This document shows positions 1-5,996 of a DNA stretch of 7,383 nt, piece after piece. The notes beneath the pieces are model-generated. The model saw nothing but the letters and a program-made list of their open reading frames with translations, was not told the origin of the DNA and made no database searches. How positions within the stretch are numbered: position 1 is the stretch's first letter; every line of letters starts with the position of its first letter. This DNA comes from Ectopseudomonas composti (GTDB lineage: Bacteria > Pseudomonadota > Gammaproteobacteria > Pseudomonadales > Pseudomonadaceae): assembly GCA_946886245.1 (NCBI GenBank), contig CAMPIF010000211.1, positions 1 to 7,383 on the forward strand, read 5' to 3'. Position numbers and translations under genes: made by a program.

Positions 1-1079
1 GGCAGGCACAGCAGCAGGGTGGTGAGCGTGATCAGCGCGCCCTGCCAGCGGATGCGATAGGCCTCGGCCAGCAGCTCTTGCTCGGGCACCAGCAGGGCCA
101 GATGCAACCCCTGCGGACCACCCTCCTGAAGGTGCCGGTGAGCCATGGCCCAGCGCTGCTTGGCCAGTTCGACGATGCCCTCGTCCCGTTCGTTCAGTTG
201 GCCGGACAGCAGTTCACCCAGGGCCGGATTGAGTTCGCGGACGGTGACCAGCGATGCCTTGCCATCGACTTCCTTGAGCAGACGGTTGCTGTCCGGGTAG
301 GCCACGGCGTTGCCGTCGTTGTCGGCGAGTACCACCTGACTGTTGGGGGTGACGCGGTGGCTGGCCAGGGTGGCCGAGAGATCATCGAGCGTCAGGTCGG
401 CGCCGATCACGGTGGTCAGGCCGCTGCGTCTGGCCAACGTGGTGCCGATTTCCTGGGTGGAGAAGAACAGATAGGGCGCGGTGGTGATCTGCCCGCCATC
501 GCCGCGCGCGCGCTTGAACCAGTCGCGCTGCCGGGGATCGTAAGGCTCGCTGAGTTTCTGCCGGCGGCTGAGCTGGTTCAGTGAGCCGTCATAGAACAGG
601 TAATCGCTGTCGGTCCCGGCGCTGCCCCGGTCGATGGCCCAGACCTGATAGGCCGCTTTGTCCGGCGCGTCGAAGCGCTGCTTGAGCATGTCGCTGCGCA
701 GCGGTCTGACCATGAAGAAGTCGCCATCCTCATAGCCGAGATAGATCGAGGCCAGTTTGGGGTTGTCGCGCAGGGCCTGAACGAACAGTGGCAGCATTTC
801 CAGGCGTTCATCGAGCGTGTCGGCCTCGGTGGCCGGATGCAGCGCCAGCAGGCTGAGCAGGTGGCGTATGGGGCGATAGGTATTGTCCAGATCTCTCTGG
901 ACGTCGTGCTGGATGCGCTCGAAGAGCGTCGAACTGCTGGAGAAGATCAGCCGGCTGGTCTGCTGGTAATTGAACAACCCCAGCACGACACCGGTTAAAA
1001 GCAGCAGAAGTGTGAACAAGACACTGATATGAACGTGCAGAGGGAAACGGCGTTCTCTGGGAACAGCGGTACTGGGCAT
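1..1079 (-). CDS. Membrane sensor with dCache-like periplasmic domain (partial, C-terminus beyond window)
   Basis: This is a minus-strand gene whose 3' end runs off the left edge; 359 codons are visible. The ATG at 1079-1077 follows AAGGAG (1094-1089) by 9 nt, so the start is well supported. Seen: a short basic N-terminus, a membrane helix at about residues 18-37, a roughly 300-residue extracytoplasmic domain, and the beginning of a second hydrophobic helix from about residue 346. The domain carries YDPRQRDW (180-187) followed by a PYLFFS strand (202-207) and GADLTLDDL, a pattern typical of double-Cache ligand-binding domains. Proteins of this layout bind small ligands outside the cell and drive a cytoplasmic output. 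The output module (GGDEF, EAL, HD-GYP, cyclase or kinase) is not in the window, so the signalling product cannot be named. It lies 70 bp downstream of the FUSC gene and could be co-transcribed or separate. Confidence 0.85.
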   Translation of the reverse strand, partial: MPSTAVPRERRFPLHVHISVLFTLLLLLTGVVLGLFNYQQTSRLIFSSSSTLFERIQHDVQRDLDNTYRPIRHLLSLLALHPATEADTLDERLEMLPLFVQALRDNPKLASIYLGYEDGDFFMVRPLRSDMLKQRFDAPDKAAYQVWAIDRGSAGTDSDYLFYDGSLNQLSRRQKLSEPYDPRQRDWFKRARGDGGQITTAPYLFFSTQEIGTTLARRSGLTTVIGADLTLDDLSATLASHRVTPNSQVVLADNDGNAVAYPDSNRLLKEVDGKASLVTVRELNPALGELLSGQLNERDEGIVELAKQRWAMAHRHLQEGGPQGLHLALLVPEQELLAEAYRIRWQGALITLTTLLLCL

Positions 1080-1149
1080 CGCACTTCACTCCTTGCGGGC
1101 GCTGCAGGCTTGAACAGCATAGTGAAGAGTGGACGAATCTGCCTAAACG

Positions 1150-2214
1150 CTATAAAGGCTGCCGAGAACTGTCCTCGGCCTTGCTCGGTTTGTTCAGTTG
1201 CAGGCGCAGGCCATGTACCAGAAGAGCCACGGTCAGGCTCAAGGCCACGCCGATCAGTGCGTTGAGCAGGCGCACCTCCGCCAGGTGCCAGTCCTGTGCC
1301 AGGCTCTCGGCCAGGAGCACGAAGCACAGGCTGGTCTGCAGCACGAACAAGCCGTAGTGATTGGCCTGCAGCGCACGGCTGAGAATCACCAGCACCAGCA
1401 AGGTCATGACCATCGTGGCCGGGCTTTGCAGGCTGTGCCCGAAGAGGATCAGCAAGCCGGCGGCAGCGAGGCTGGCCAGGCTCGCCTGCAGCGCTCGCAC
1501 CAGGCTGCCCTGGAATTCCAGCTGTAGCGTGGTGATGACTGTCAGCGTCAGCCAGTAACCACGTGACAGGCCGGCCAGATTGACGATCAGCCCTGATGCG
1601 GCAAACGCCAGCATGCAGGCCAGGGCATGCAGGCGCCATTGCTGACGAGGCAGGCGCTGCGCGTGACGCTTGAGTACCTTGAGGATGGCCAGGAAACGCG
1701 GCATGTACGGCCACATGCGCAAGCCATGCAGGCCACGCAGCCCGAAGGCCAGCAGCATGACCCAGAGCCCACCGAGAACGAACAGCATGGCCACTGCATA
1801 AGGGTTGTGCAGATTCCCAATGCCGAATTGTCCCTGGCCGAGGCACAGGCAGATGCACAGACCGATACCCAACTTGCCGGCTTCGCTGCCGAAACGTTGT
1901 AGCCAGGCCAGCAGCAGGCCGAAAGCAGCGAAAATGCCCAGGCTGATAAGCGGGTGGCTGGCGGCCCAGAAACCCAGGCCGGCGCTGCAAGCACCCAGGC
2001 CGGTGAGCAGTAGCATGCGCAGCATGCCGAAACGGTGCAGTGGATTTGCCTGGGCGGCCTGAAAGGCGCCAGCCGAAGCCCAGAGAAAACCACTGTGAGC
2101 GGTGAACAGGCCCAGTACCACCGGCAAGGCGCAGCCCAGCCCGGCGACCACGGCCGGGCCCCAGGCCGGCGGACCGGCATGCCAGGTGAAACTGTTGCGA
2201 ATCAGGTTCTTCAT
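1150..2214 (-). CDS. Compact FUSC-family inner-membrane protein
   Basis: A 354-residue, very hydrophobic protein with about 10-12 predicted membrane helices in two bundles (roughly 19-158 and 196-336), separated by a short basic cytoplasmic segment (about 159-195). The second bundle starts with RGYWLTLTVITTLQ (218-231), resembling the YW-x-LT-x-V motif of the fusaric-acid-resistance (FUSC/AaeB/YccS) superfamily, whose members are proposed aromatic-acid efflux or envelope proteins. Full-length FUSC proteins such as AaeB or YccS are about 650-700 residues with large soluble domains; this one keeps mainly the membrane halves. The ATG at 2214-2212 is preceded by AAAGAG and lies 12 bp after the dgt stop, so it is very probably translated from the dgt transcript. 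Substrate and transport activity are unknown. The family call rests on topology and one motif. Confidence 0.72.
   Translation of the reverse strand: MKNLIRNSFTWHAGPPAWGPAVVAGLGCALPVVLGLFTAHSGFLWASAGAFQAAQANPLHRFGMLRMLLLTGLGACSAGLGFWAASHPLISLGIFAAFGLLLAWLQRFGSEAGKLGIGLCICLCLGQGQFGIGNLHNPYAVAMLFVLGGLWVMLLAFGLRGLHGLRMWPYMPRFLAILKVLKRHAQRLPRQQWRLHALACMLAFAASGLIVNLAGLSRGYWLTLTVITTLQLEFQGSLVRALQASLASLAAAGLLILFGHSLQSPATMVMTLLVLVILSRALQANHYGLFVLQTSLCFVLLAESLAQDWHLAEVRLLNALIGVALSLTVALLVHGLRLQLNKPSKAEDSSRQPL
1161..1179 (-). terminator. Weak hairpin at the 3' end of the FUSC gene
   Basis: GCCGAG (1161-1166) and CTCGGC (1174-1179) form a 6-bp inverted repeat with a 7-nt loop inside the last codons of the FUSC gene. 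Read on the minus strand it is followed only by a short CCTTTATAG stretch, so the U-tract is poor. It may weakly attenuate read-through into the sensor gene at 1079. It could equally be a chance coding-sequence hairpin. Confidence 0.2.
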
Positions 2215-2226
2215 GCGCTCTTTTCG

Positions 2227-3558
2227 TCAGGTCGGGTTCGAACGGCCGGTCATCTCCCTCGCCATCTCCGTAGCGTAGCTGTCTGTCATGCCGGCGATGA
2301 AATCGATCACCCGCATGAACGAGCGATACAGAGGCCAACCTGGTTCAGGCGCGTAGTAGCTGAGCAGATCGAGGATGCGCCGGTGCTTGAACGACAGCGC
2401 GCGTCCACTGTGCAGCTCCAGTGCCGCACCGCAGAAGGCGTTGAGGAGGATCTCCAGCGTGGTGTAGGCACCGATCTCATGCAAGGTCTTGCGCTTGTCG
2501 TGGAAGATCTTCTCGCGCGCCAGTGACTTCGCGCTCTGCACGCAGCGCTTGGCGGCACCATGCATGTGTTCGACCAGGTCGCCCTGCAGGCCGCCGCCAA
2601 GCAGGGCGTGCTGCTGCTCGACGAAAGCGCTGGCGGCGGCGTTGGTCAGGTGTTCGATGGCCTTGCCGCGCAGGATCGCCAGCTTGCGTCGGCGCGAGTC
2701 CCTGGGGCCGAGCTGGCGATAGGTTTCCGGCAGGTCATCGCCTACCAGATCGAGCAGCAGCGCCTCGACTTCGGTGTAGTCGAGCAGCTCCATCTCCACG
2801 CCATCCTCCAGGTCGATCAGGCCGTAGCAGATGTCATCCGCTGCTTCCATCAGATAGACCAGCGGGTGACGCGCCCAGCGCTGCGTTTCCAGTTGCGGCA
2901 GTTCGAGCTTGGCGGCGATCTGTTCGAGCAGCGGCAATTCGCTCTGGTAGCAGCCGAATTTGTGCTTCTTGTAGCCCTGTGCGTCCGCGTGGCGGGCCGT
3001 CCAGGGGTACTTGAGGTAGGTGCCGAGGGTGGCGTAGGTCAGCCGTGTGCCGCCGTCGAACTGGTGGTATTCCAGCTGGGTGAGCACACGAAACCCTTGG
3101 GCATTGCCTTCGAAATTGAGAAAGTCGCCGCGTTCGGCGTCGCTCATCGCATCCAGCCAGCCACGCCCGGCGGCCTGCTGAAACCAGTGGCGGATGGCGT
3201 CTTCGCCGGAGTGGCCGAACGGCGGGTTGCCGATATCGTGGGCCAGGCAGGCGGACTGCACCACCATGCCCAGGTCGCTCGGCGTGCACCAGTGCGGCAG
3301 GTCGTCACGCAACATCTCACCGACGCGCATGGCCAGCGAGCGGCCGACGCAGCTGACTTCCAGCGAATGGGTCAGGCGGGTGTGGATATGGTCGTTGCTC
3401 GACACCGGGTGCACCTGCGTCTTGCGCCCGAGGCGGCGGAACGCACCCGAGAAGATGATGCGGTCATGATCCTTGTGGAAGGGGCTGCGGCCCAGCTCTG
3501 CCGAGCCGGGCGCAGGTTTGCCGAGACGTTCGCGGGTAAGCAGGGTGTGCCAATCCAA
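2227..3558 (-). CDS. dgt: Deoxyguanosinetriphosphate triphosphohydrolase-like protein (HD domain, type 2)
   Basis: The predicted protein is a cytoplasmic dNTP triphosphohydrolase that releases tripolyphosphate from dGTP or other dNTPs, affecting nucleotide pools. Numbered from the TTG start, the HD-superfamily metal ligands are visible: H64 (RLTHS), H107-D108 ([16 protein letters not shown]) and D241/D242 (AADDICYG). The family signatures [18 protein letters not shown] (32-49) and NFEGNAQ (148-154) are also present. I chose TTG (3558-3556) because GCGAGGA lies 6 nt upstream and the encoded [13 protein letters not shown] matches the expected family N-terminus, giving 443 residues. The frame stays open to an ATG at 3693, but those extra 45 codons encode a Pro/Arg/Ala-rich, unconserved-looking segment with no good ribosome site. 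The gene heads the minus-strand unit and is followed after 12 bp by the FUSC gene. True substrate preference cannot be read from sequence. Confidence 0.93.
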   Translation of the reverse strand: MDWHTLLTRERLGKPAPGSAELGRSPFHKDHDRIIFSGAFRRLGRKTQVHPVSSNDHIHTRLTHSLEVSCVGRSLAMRVGEMLRDDLPHWCTPSDLGMVVQSACLAHDIGNPPFGHSGEDAIRHWFQQAAGRGWLDAMSDAERGDFLNFEGNAQGFRVLTQLEYHQFDGGTRLTYATLGTYLKYPWTARHADAQGYKKHKFGCYQSELPLLEQIAAKLELPQLETQRWARHPLVYLMEAADDICYGLIDLEDGVEMELLDYTEVEALLLDLVGDDLPETYRQLGPRDSRRRKLAILRGKAIEHLTNAAASAFVEQQHALLGGGLQGDLVEHMHGAAKRCVQSAKSLAREKIFHDKRKTLHEIGAYTTLEILLNAFCGAALELHSGRALSFKHRRILDLLSYYAPEPGWPLYRSFMRVIDFIAGMTDSYATEMAREMTGRSNPT

Positions 3559-3723
3559 GGCTGATCCTCGCCAAGTTGATCCAGGCTTCCTAGCTTCGGC
3601 GTTCGCGCCGCGCTGCGCAACCCGGGGCTGCGCCATGTTGGCATGGCTCTGGGGGTGTGGCTGCATTCGGTGCGCGTTGGAGAAGGGTGGCAATCATTTG
3701 TTCGTCAATTTATTGGCTTTTTC

Positions 3724-3733
3724 AGTATATACT
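3724..3733. promoter_or_regulatory. Perfect 10-bp palindrome carrying TATACT on both strands
   Basis: AGTATATACT reads identically on both strands and presents TATACT, one base from the sigma70 -10 consensus, in each direction (3728-3733 plus, 3729-3724 minus). No convincing -35 hexamer lies 16-18 bp away on either strand, so it may instead be an operator core or simply an AT-rich unwinding site. It lies in the AT-rich part of the divergent region, about 165 bp upstream of the dgt TTG start. Confidence 0.25.
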
Positions 3734-3771
3734 TATTGCTCATATTGGAGGCTTATACATGCGGTGACGAG

Positions 3772-3797
3772 TATTTGACTGTTTGCGATGAGAGGGC
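3772..3797 (+). repeat. Direct repeat copy 1 (putative operator)
   Basis: The 20-bp core TATTTGACTGTTTGCGATGA (3772-3791) is followed by GAGGGC. It matches copy 2 at 3823 in 18 of 20 core positions, differing at core positions 9 and 12 (T here, G there). Start-to-start distance is 51 bp, close to five helical turns. The position upstream of a copper enzyme operon suggests an activator or repressor site. I do not recognise it as a known CueR or CopR box. Confidence 0.5.
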
Positions 3798-3803
3798 TTA
3801 AGT
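3775..3803 (+). promoter_or_regulatory. Candidate sigma70 promoter for the leader/oxidase operon
   Basis: TTGACT (3775-3780, five of six to the -35 consensus) is separated by exactly 17 bp from TTAAGT (3798-3803, a weak -10, three of six). The -35 hexamer is inside repeat copy 1, so a protein bound to that repeat would overlap the promoter. The equivalent TTGACG in copy 2 has no -10 at a usable distance. The weak -10 suggests an activator-dependent promoter, if it is one at all. Confidence 0.25.
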
Positions 3804-3822
3804 AATAGTCATGATCGTTTGT

Positions 3823-3852
3823 TATTTGACGGTGTGCGATGAAGGAGAGGGC
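3823..3852 (+). repeat. Direct repeat copy 2 (putative operator)
   Basis: TATTTGACGGTGTGCGATGA (3823-3842), then AGGA and GAGGGC. Compared with copy 1 it has two substitutions in the core and a 4-bp insertion before the GAGGGC tail. The retained tail after an indel suggests either duplication followed by divergence or a bipartite binding site. Confidence 0.5.
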
Positions 3853-3890
3853 GCCGCATACCGGTAGTAGAAATTGCTAGGGAGAACGTC

Positions 3891-4052
3891 ATGGACAGCT
3901 CGCCGTTATGCCGGACCATGCACCCCGTATCAGCGAGGCGCAGTTGCCACGTCTTCACTGTTCATCTGCCTGTTTCCCGTGCACCGACCTTGCTGGAGCC
4001 GAGTCGACTCGCTCTGGCGTGCTGGCCCTGTGGGCTGTCTGGTCGTTGGTAG
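3891..4052 (+). CDS. Possible 53-residue Cys/His-containing leader ORF
   Basis: The ATG at 3891 follows GGGAGA (3880-3885) by 5 nt, one of the better ribosome sites in this region. The 53-residue product has Cys at 7, 19, 44 and 47 (CWPC, 44-47) and His at 11, 20 and 25, with no membrane helix or recognised domain. It ends at TAG 4050-4052, 120 bp before the multicopper oxidase ATG and in the same reading frame. Third-position G+C is only about 60%, lower than in the confident genes, so coding constraint is weak. If translated it could act as a metal-sensing leader peptide whose translation affects the downstream genes. Copper-responsive upstream ORFs with Cys motifs are known in other bacteria, but I see no clear homology. 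It may be spurious. Confidence 0.3.
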   Translation: MDSSPLCRTMHPVSARRSCHVFTVHLPVSRAPTLLEPSRLALACWPCGLSGRW

Positions 4053-4092
4053 TTGTCCCGGCCTGGAGGCCTCAGTCGAGTCGACCGTTTTT
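4003..4092 (+). terminator. Possible attenuator: complementary 9-nt arms followed by five T's
   Basis: GTCGACTCG (4003-4011, inside the leader ORF) is perfectly complementary to CGAGTCGAC (4077-4085, after its stop). The second arm is followed by CG and TTTTT (4088-4092). Each arm can alternatively fold locally: CGAG-TCGA-CTCG at 4000-4011, and GTCG-AGT-CGAC at 4075-4085. A ribosome on the leader ORF would cover the first arm, so the alternatives could be translation-dependent. The 65-nt loop is long for an intrinsic terminator and the T-run is short, so this is a weak call. Confidence 0.22.
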
Positions 4093-4172
4093 CAGACGAC
4101 GTGCGTATATCGCCCGTGTGCGGGATAAGGCGTGCACACAGGAACGACAGCCGGGCGTCGGGGAGATGCCGC

Positions 4173-5978
4173 ATGAAACCGATATTGCCCAGCTCGGGTC
4201 CGGCCGAGGCACAGAGCCTTGCGTGTCCTGTTGATGGGGAGCTGGCGCCGTCTGGACAGCTATCACGGCGCAGTTTTCTTCAAGGGAGTGCGGCGCTGGC
4301 CGCCGCGCCACTGATTCTGGCTCCCAGTCGCAGCGAGGCGGTGGTGCCGCCAAGCCCGCCGACCATTGCCTGGCAGGAGTTTCTGCCCAACGAGCCCGTG
4401 CTGCTTTACGGCAGCACGCTCAACCCGCCGCCTACCGAGCTTGCCAACACCGTCGCCGGCGAGGCCGGGCGGCCGGCGCATCAGCGCTGGGCCGAGTTCG
4501 GCCCGCAGGCCGAGCACTACGAGCTGCATGCAGCGCAGCGCGAGGGGTGGGTGTTCAATCCGGCCTATCCGCCACAGCCGATATGGACCTACCAGGCCGC
4601 CGTTGCGGATCTGTCCGTGCTCAGCCCGGTGGTGCACTCGCACTACGGCCACCCGATCATGTGCCGCATCTACAACGACTTGCCGGCCAGCCACACCGGC
4701 TTTGGTACGCCGGAGATCAGCACCCACCTGCACAATGCCCACGTCGGCTCGGAAAGTGACGGCTTTCCCGGCGACTACTACAGCGCCACCAAGGCCGGGC
4801 CCAGCCTGACTGCGCCGGGCGATTTCAAGGACCACCTTTACTCCAACATCTACGCCGGTTACGACGAACTGCAGAACGGCATCGGCGATTACCGCGAGGC
4901 CCTCGGCACGCTGTTCTACCACGACCATACCCTGGACTTCACCGCGCCCAACATCGTTCGCGGACTGATGGGTTTCTTCCTGCTGTTCGATCATCTCGAC
5001 TCGGGCAACGAGAAGGACCCCAATCCCGCAGCCTTGCGTCTGCCCAGCCATCCCTACGACTACCCGCTGAGCTTCTGCGATCGGCGTTTCGACCCCAGCG
5101 GCATCCTCTACTACGACCAGGTCAGCCCTGAGGGCATCCTCGGTGACAAGACCATCGTCAACGGCAAGATCGAGCCGGTGCTGCGGGTGGCCCGGCGCAA
5201 GTACCGCCTGCGTCTGCTCAACGGTGGGCCGAGCCGCTTCTACCAGTTCTACCTGGTGCGGCCGAACAACGTGATCCAGCCTTTCACCTACATCGCCAAC
5301 GACGGCAACCTGCTGGAAAAACCACTGCTGAACCAGACCAACGTACGCCTGGGCGTGGCCGAACGGGCCGATATCGTGGTGGATTTCTCGCGTTACCCGG
5401 TGGGCACTGAGCTGTACCTGGCCAACCGCCTGACCCATCGCCCCGAAGACACTCGTCGGCCCTATCAGGTGGTGGCGCCAGGCGAGCGGGTACTGAAGAT
5501 AGTGGTCGACCGTGAGCCGCCGGAGCAGGATCTGAGCCGGGTGCCCAGCACGCTGCGGCCGCTGCCGCCCTTGCCGACGACCGCCCAGCTGGCGGCACTG
5601 CCGGTGCGCAGGTTCCTCTTCGAGCGCCGACAGAACATGTGGGCGATCAATGGTCAGTTCATCAACCTCAATGTTCCGCGTGCCCTGGTGCCCATGGGAG
5701 CCATGGAGATCTGGGAGTTGTACAGCGTCGATGATGGTTGGGATCACCCTGTGCATATCCATTTCGAGGAGGGCCGTCTGCTGAGCAAGACCACCGATGG
5801 CCGCAACGTGGTCATCCCGGTGCACGAGCGCGGCCGCAAGGATGTATTCAATGTCTCCGACCGTACGGTCTTGCGCGTGCTGATGCGTTTTCGCGACTAC
5901 AAGGGCCAGTACGTGATGCACTGCCACAACCTGATCCACGAAGACCACGCCATGATGCTGCGTTGGGACATCGTCTGA
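4173..5978 (+). CDS. CotA-like three-domain multicopper oxidase, Tat-exported
   Basis: A 601-residue laccase-type oxidase predicted to couple one-electron oxidation of a substrate to four-electron reduction of O2 to water in the periplasm. Numbered from ATG 4173 (GGGGAG about 8 nt upstream), all copper-binding motifs are present: THLHNAH (H185, H187), FYHDH (H250, H252), DHPVHIH (H525, H528, H530) and HCHNLIHEDHAMM (H583, C584, H585, H589). M594 is the probable axial type-1 ligand. E590 sits where CotA has its proton-relay Glu. SRRSFLQG (31-38) followed by a hydrophobic stretch is a Tat signal, consistent with export of a folded protein, after an unusually long 30-residue n-region. There is no Met-rich insert, arguing against a CueO-type cuprous oxidase. 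The closest motif resemblance is to CotA, bilirubin oxidase and phenoxazinone synthase. The SCO gene follows after 18 bp. The substrate is unknown; phenolic, bilin-like or Mn(II) oxidation cannot be separated by inspection. Confidence 0.92.
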   Translation: MKPILPSSGPAEAQSLACPVDGELAPSGQLSRRSFLQGSAALAAAPLILAPSRSEAVVPPSPPTIAWQEFLPNEPVLLYGSTLNPPPTELANTVAGEAGRPAHQRWAEFGPQAEHYELHAAQREGWVFNPAYPPQPIWTYQAAVADLSVLSPVVHSHYGHPIMCRIYNDLPASHTGFGTPEISTHLHNAHVGSESDGFPGDYYSATKAGPSLTAPGDFKDHLYSNIYAGYDELQNGIGDYREALGTLFYHDHTLDFTAPNIVRGLMGFFLLFDHLDSGNEKDPNPAALRLPSHPYDYPLSFCDRRFDPSGILYYDQVSPEGILGDKTIVNGKIEPVLRVARRKYRLRLLNGGPSRFYQFYLVRPNNVIQPFTYIANDGNLLEKPLLNQTNVRLGVAERADIVVDFSRYPVGTELYLANRLTHRPEDTRRPYQVVAPGERVLKIVVDREPPEQDLSRVPSTLRPLPPLPTTAQLAALPVRRFLFERRQNMWAINGQFINLNVPRALVPMGAMEIWELYSVDDGWDHPVHIHFEEGRLLSKTTDGRNVVIPVHERGRKDVFNVSDRTVLRVLMRFRDYKGQYVMHCHNLIHEDHAMMLRWDIV

Positions 5979-5996
5979 GCCAGCCGGAGGTTTGCC

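Larger units (their letters stand above)
3559..4172. other. 614-bp divergent intergenic region between dgt and the multicopper oxidase gene
   Basis: No confidently protein-coding gene lies here. From right to left, bases 3559-3690 are GC-rich and formally extend the dgt frame. Bases 3691-3840 are AT-rich, about 37% G+C by hand count (56 of 150), unlike the GC-rich flanks. Bases 3841-4172 return to high G+C and hold a possible 53-codon leader ORF and several inverted repeats. Because dgt reads left and the oxidase operon reads right, this is where both promoters should lie. The oxidase start codon is thus more than 300 bp from the AT-rich section, implying a long 5' leader if transcription begins there. 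Confidence 0.7.

Noticed and set aside
78..584. A 168-codon plus-strand frame opposite the sensor gene
   Set aside because: The minus strand encodes a coherent dCache domain with a proper start and ribosome site. The plus frame is its shadow.
995..2338. A 447-codon minus-strand frame overlapping the FUSC, dgt and sensor genes
   Set aside because: It overlaps three better-supported genes in another frame, reads as Ala/Arg/Pro/Gly-rich sequence without hydrophobic periodicity, and has no ribosome site.
2560..3564. A 334-codon plus-strand frame antisense to dgt
   Set aside because: It mirrors the dgt gene, whose HD motifs are intact. The product has no motif and its length is explained by GC-rich codon bias.
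3839..3880. A 13-codon ORF starting within repeat copy 2
   Set aside because: Too short to test, no ribosome site, and its ATG belongs to the repeated motif.
3981..4020. A possible CueR- or CopR-type copper box around ACCTTGCTGG
   Set aside because: The dyad halves expected for a MerR-family copper site are absent at the right spacing; only a few bases resemble the motif.
4113..4139. Small hairpins (CCCG/CGGG and GTGTGC/GCACAC) upstream of the oxidase ribosome site
   Set aside because: Stems of 4-6 bp are expected by chance in such GC-rich sequence, and they do not cover the ribosome binding site.
4053..4172. A 40-codon N-terminal extension of the oxidase from TTG 4053
   Set aside because: There is no ribosome site at 4053. 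The extension is Arg/Ser-rich and would push the Tat motif beyond residue 70, while ATG 4173 has GGGGAG upstream.
3908..4234. A 108-codon plus-strand frame with a short hydrophobic stretch, overlapping the leader ORF and the oxidase start
   Set aside because: No ribosome binding site precedes its ATG, it overlaps 62 bp of the oxidase in another frame, and third-position bias is weak. It remains the main alternative to the 3891-4052 ORF.
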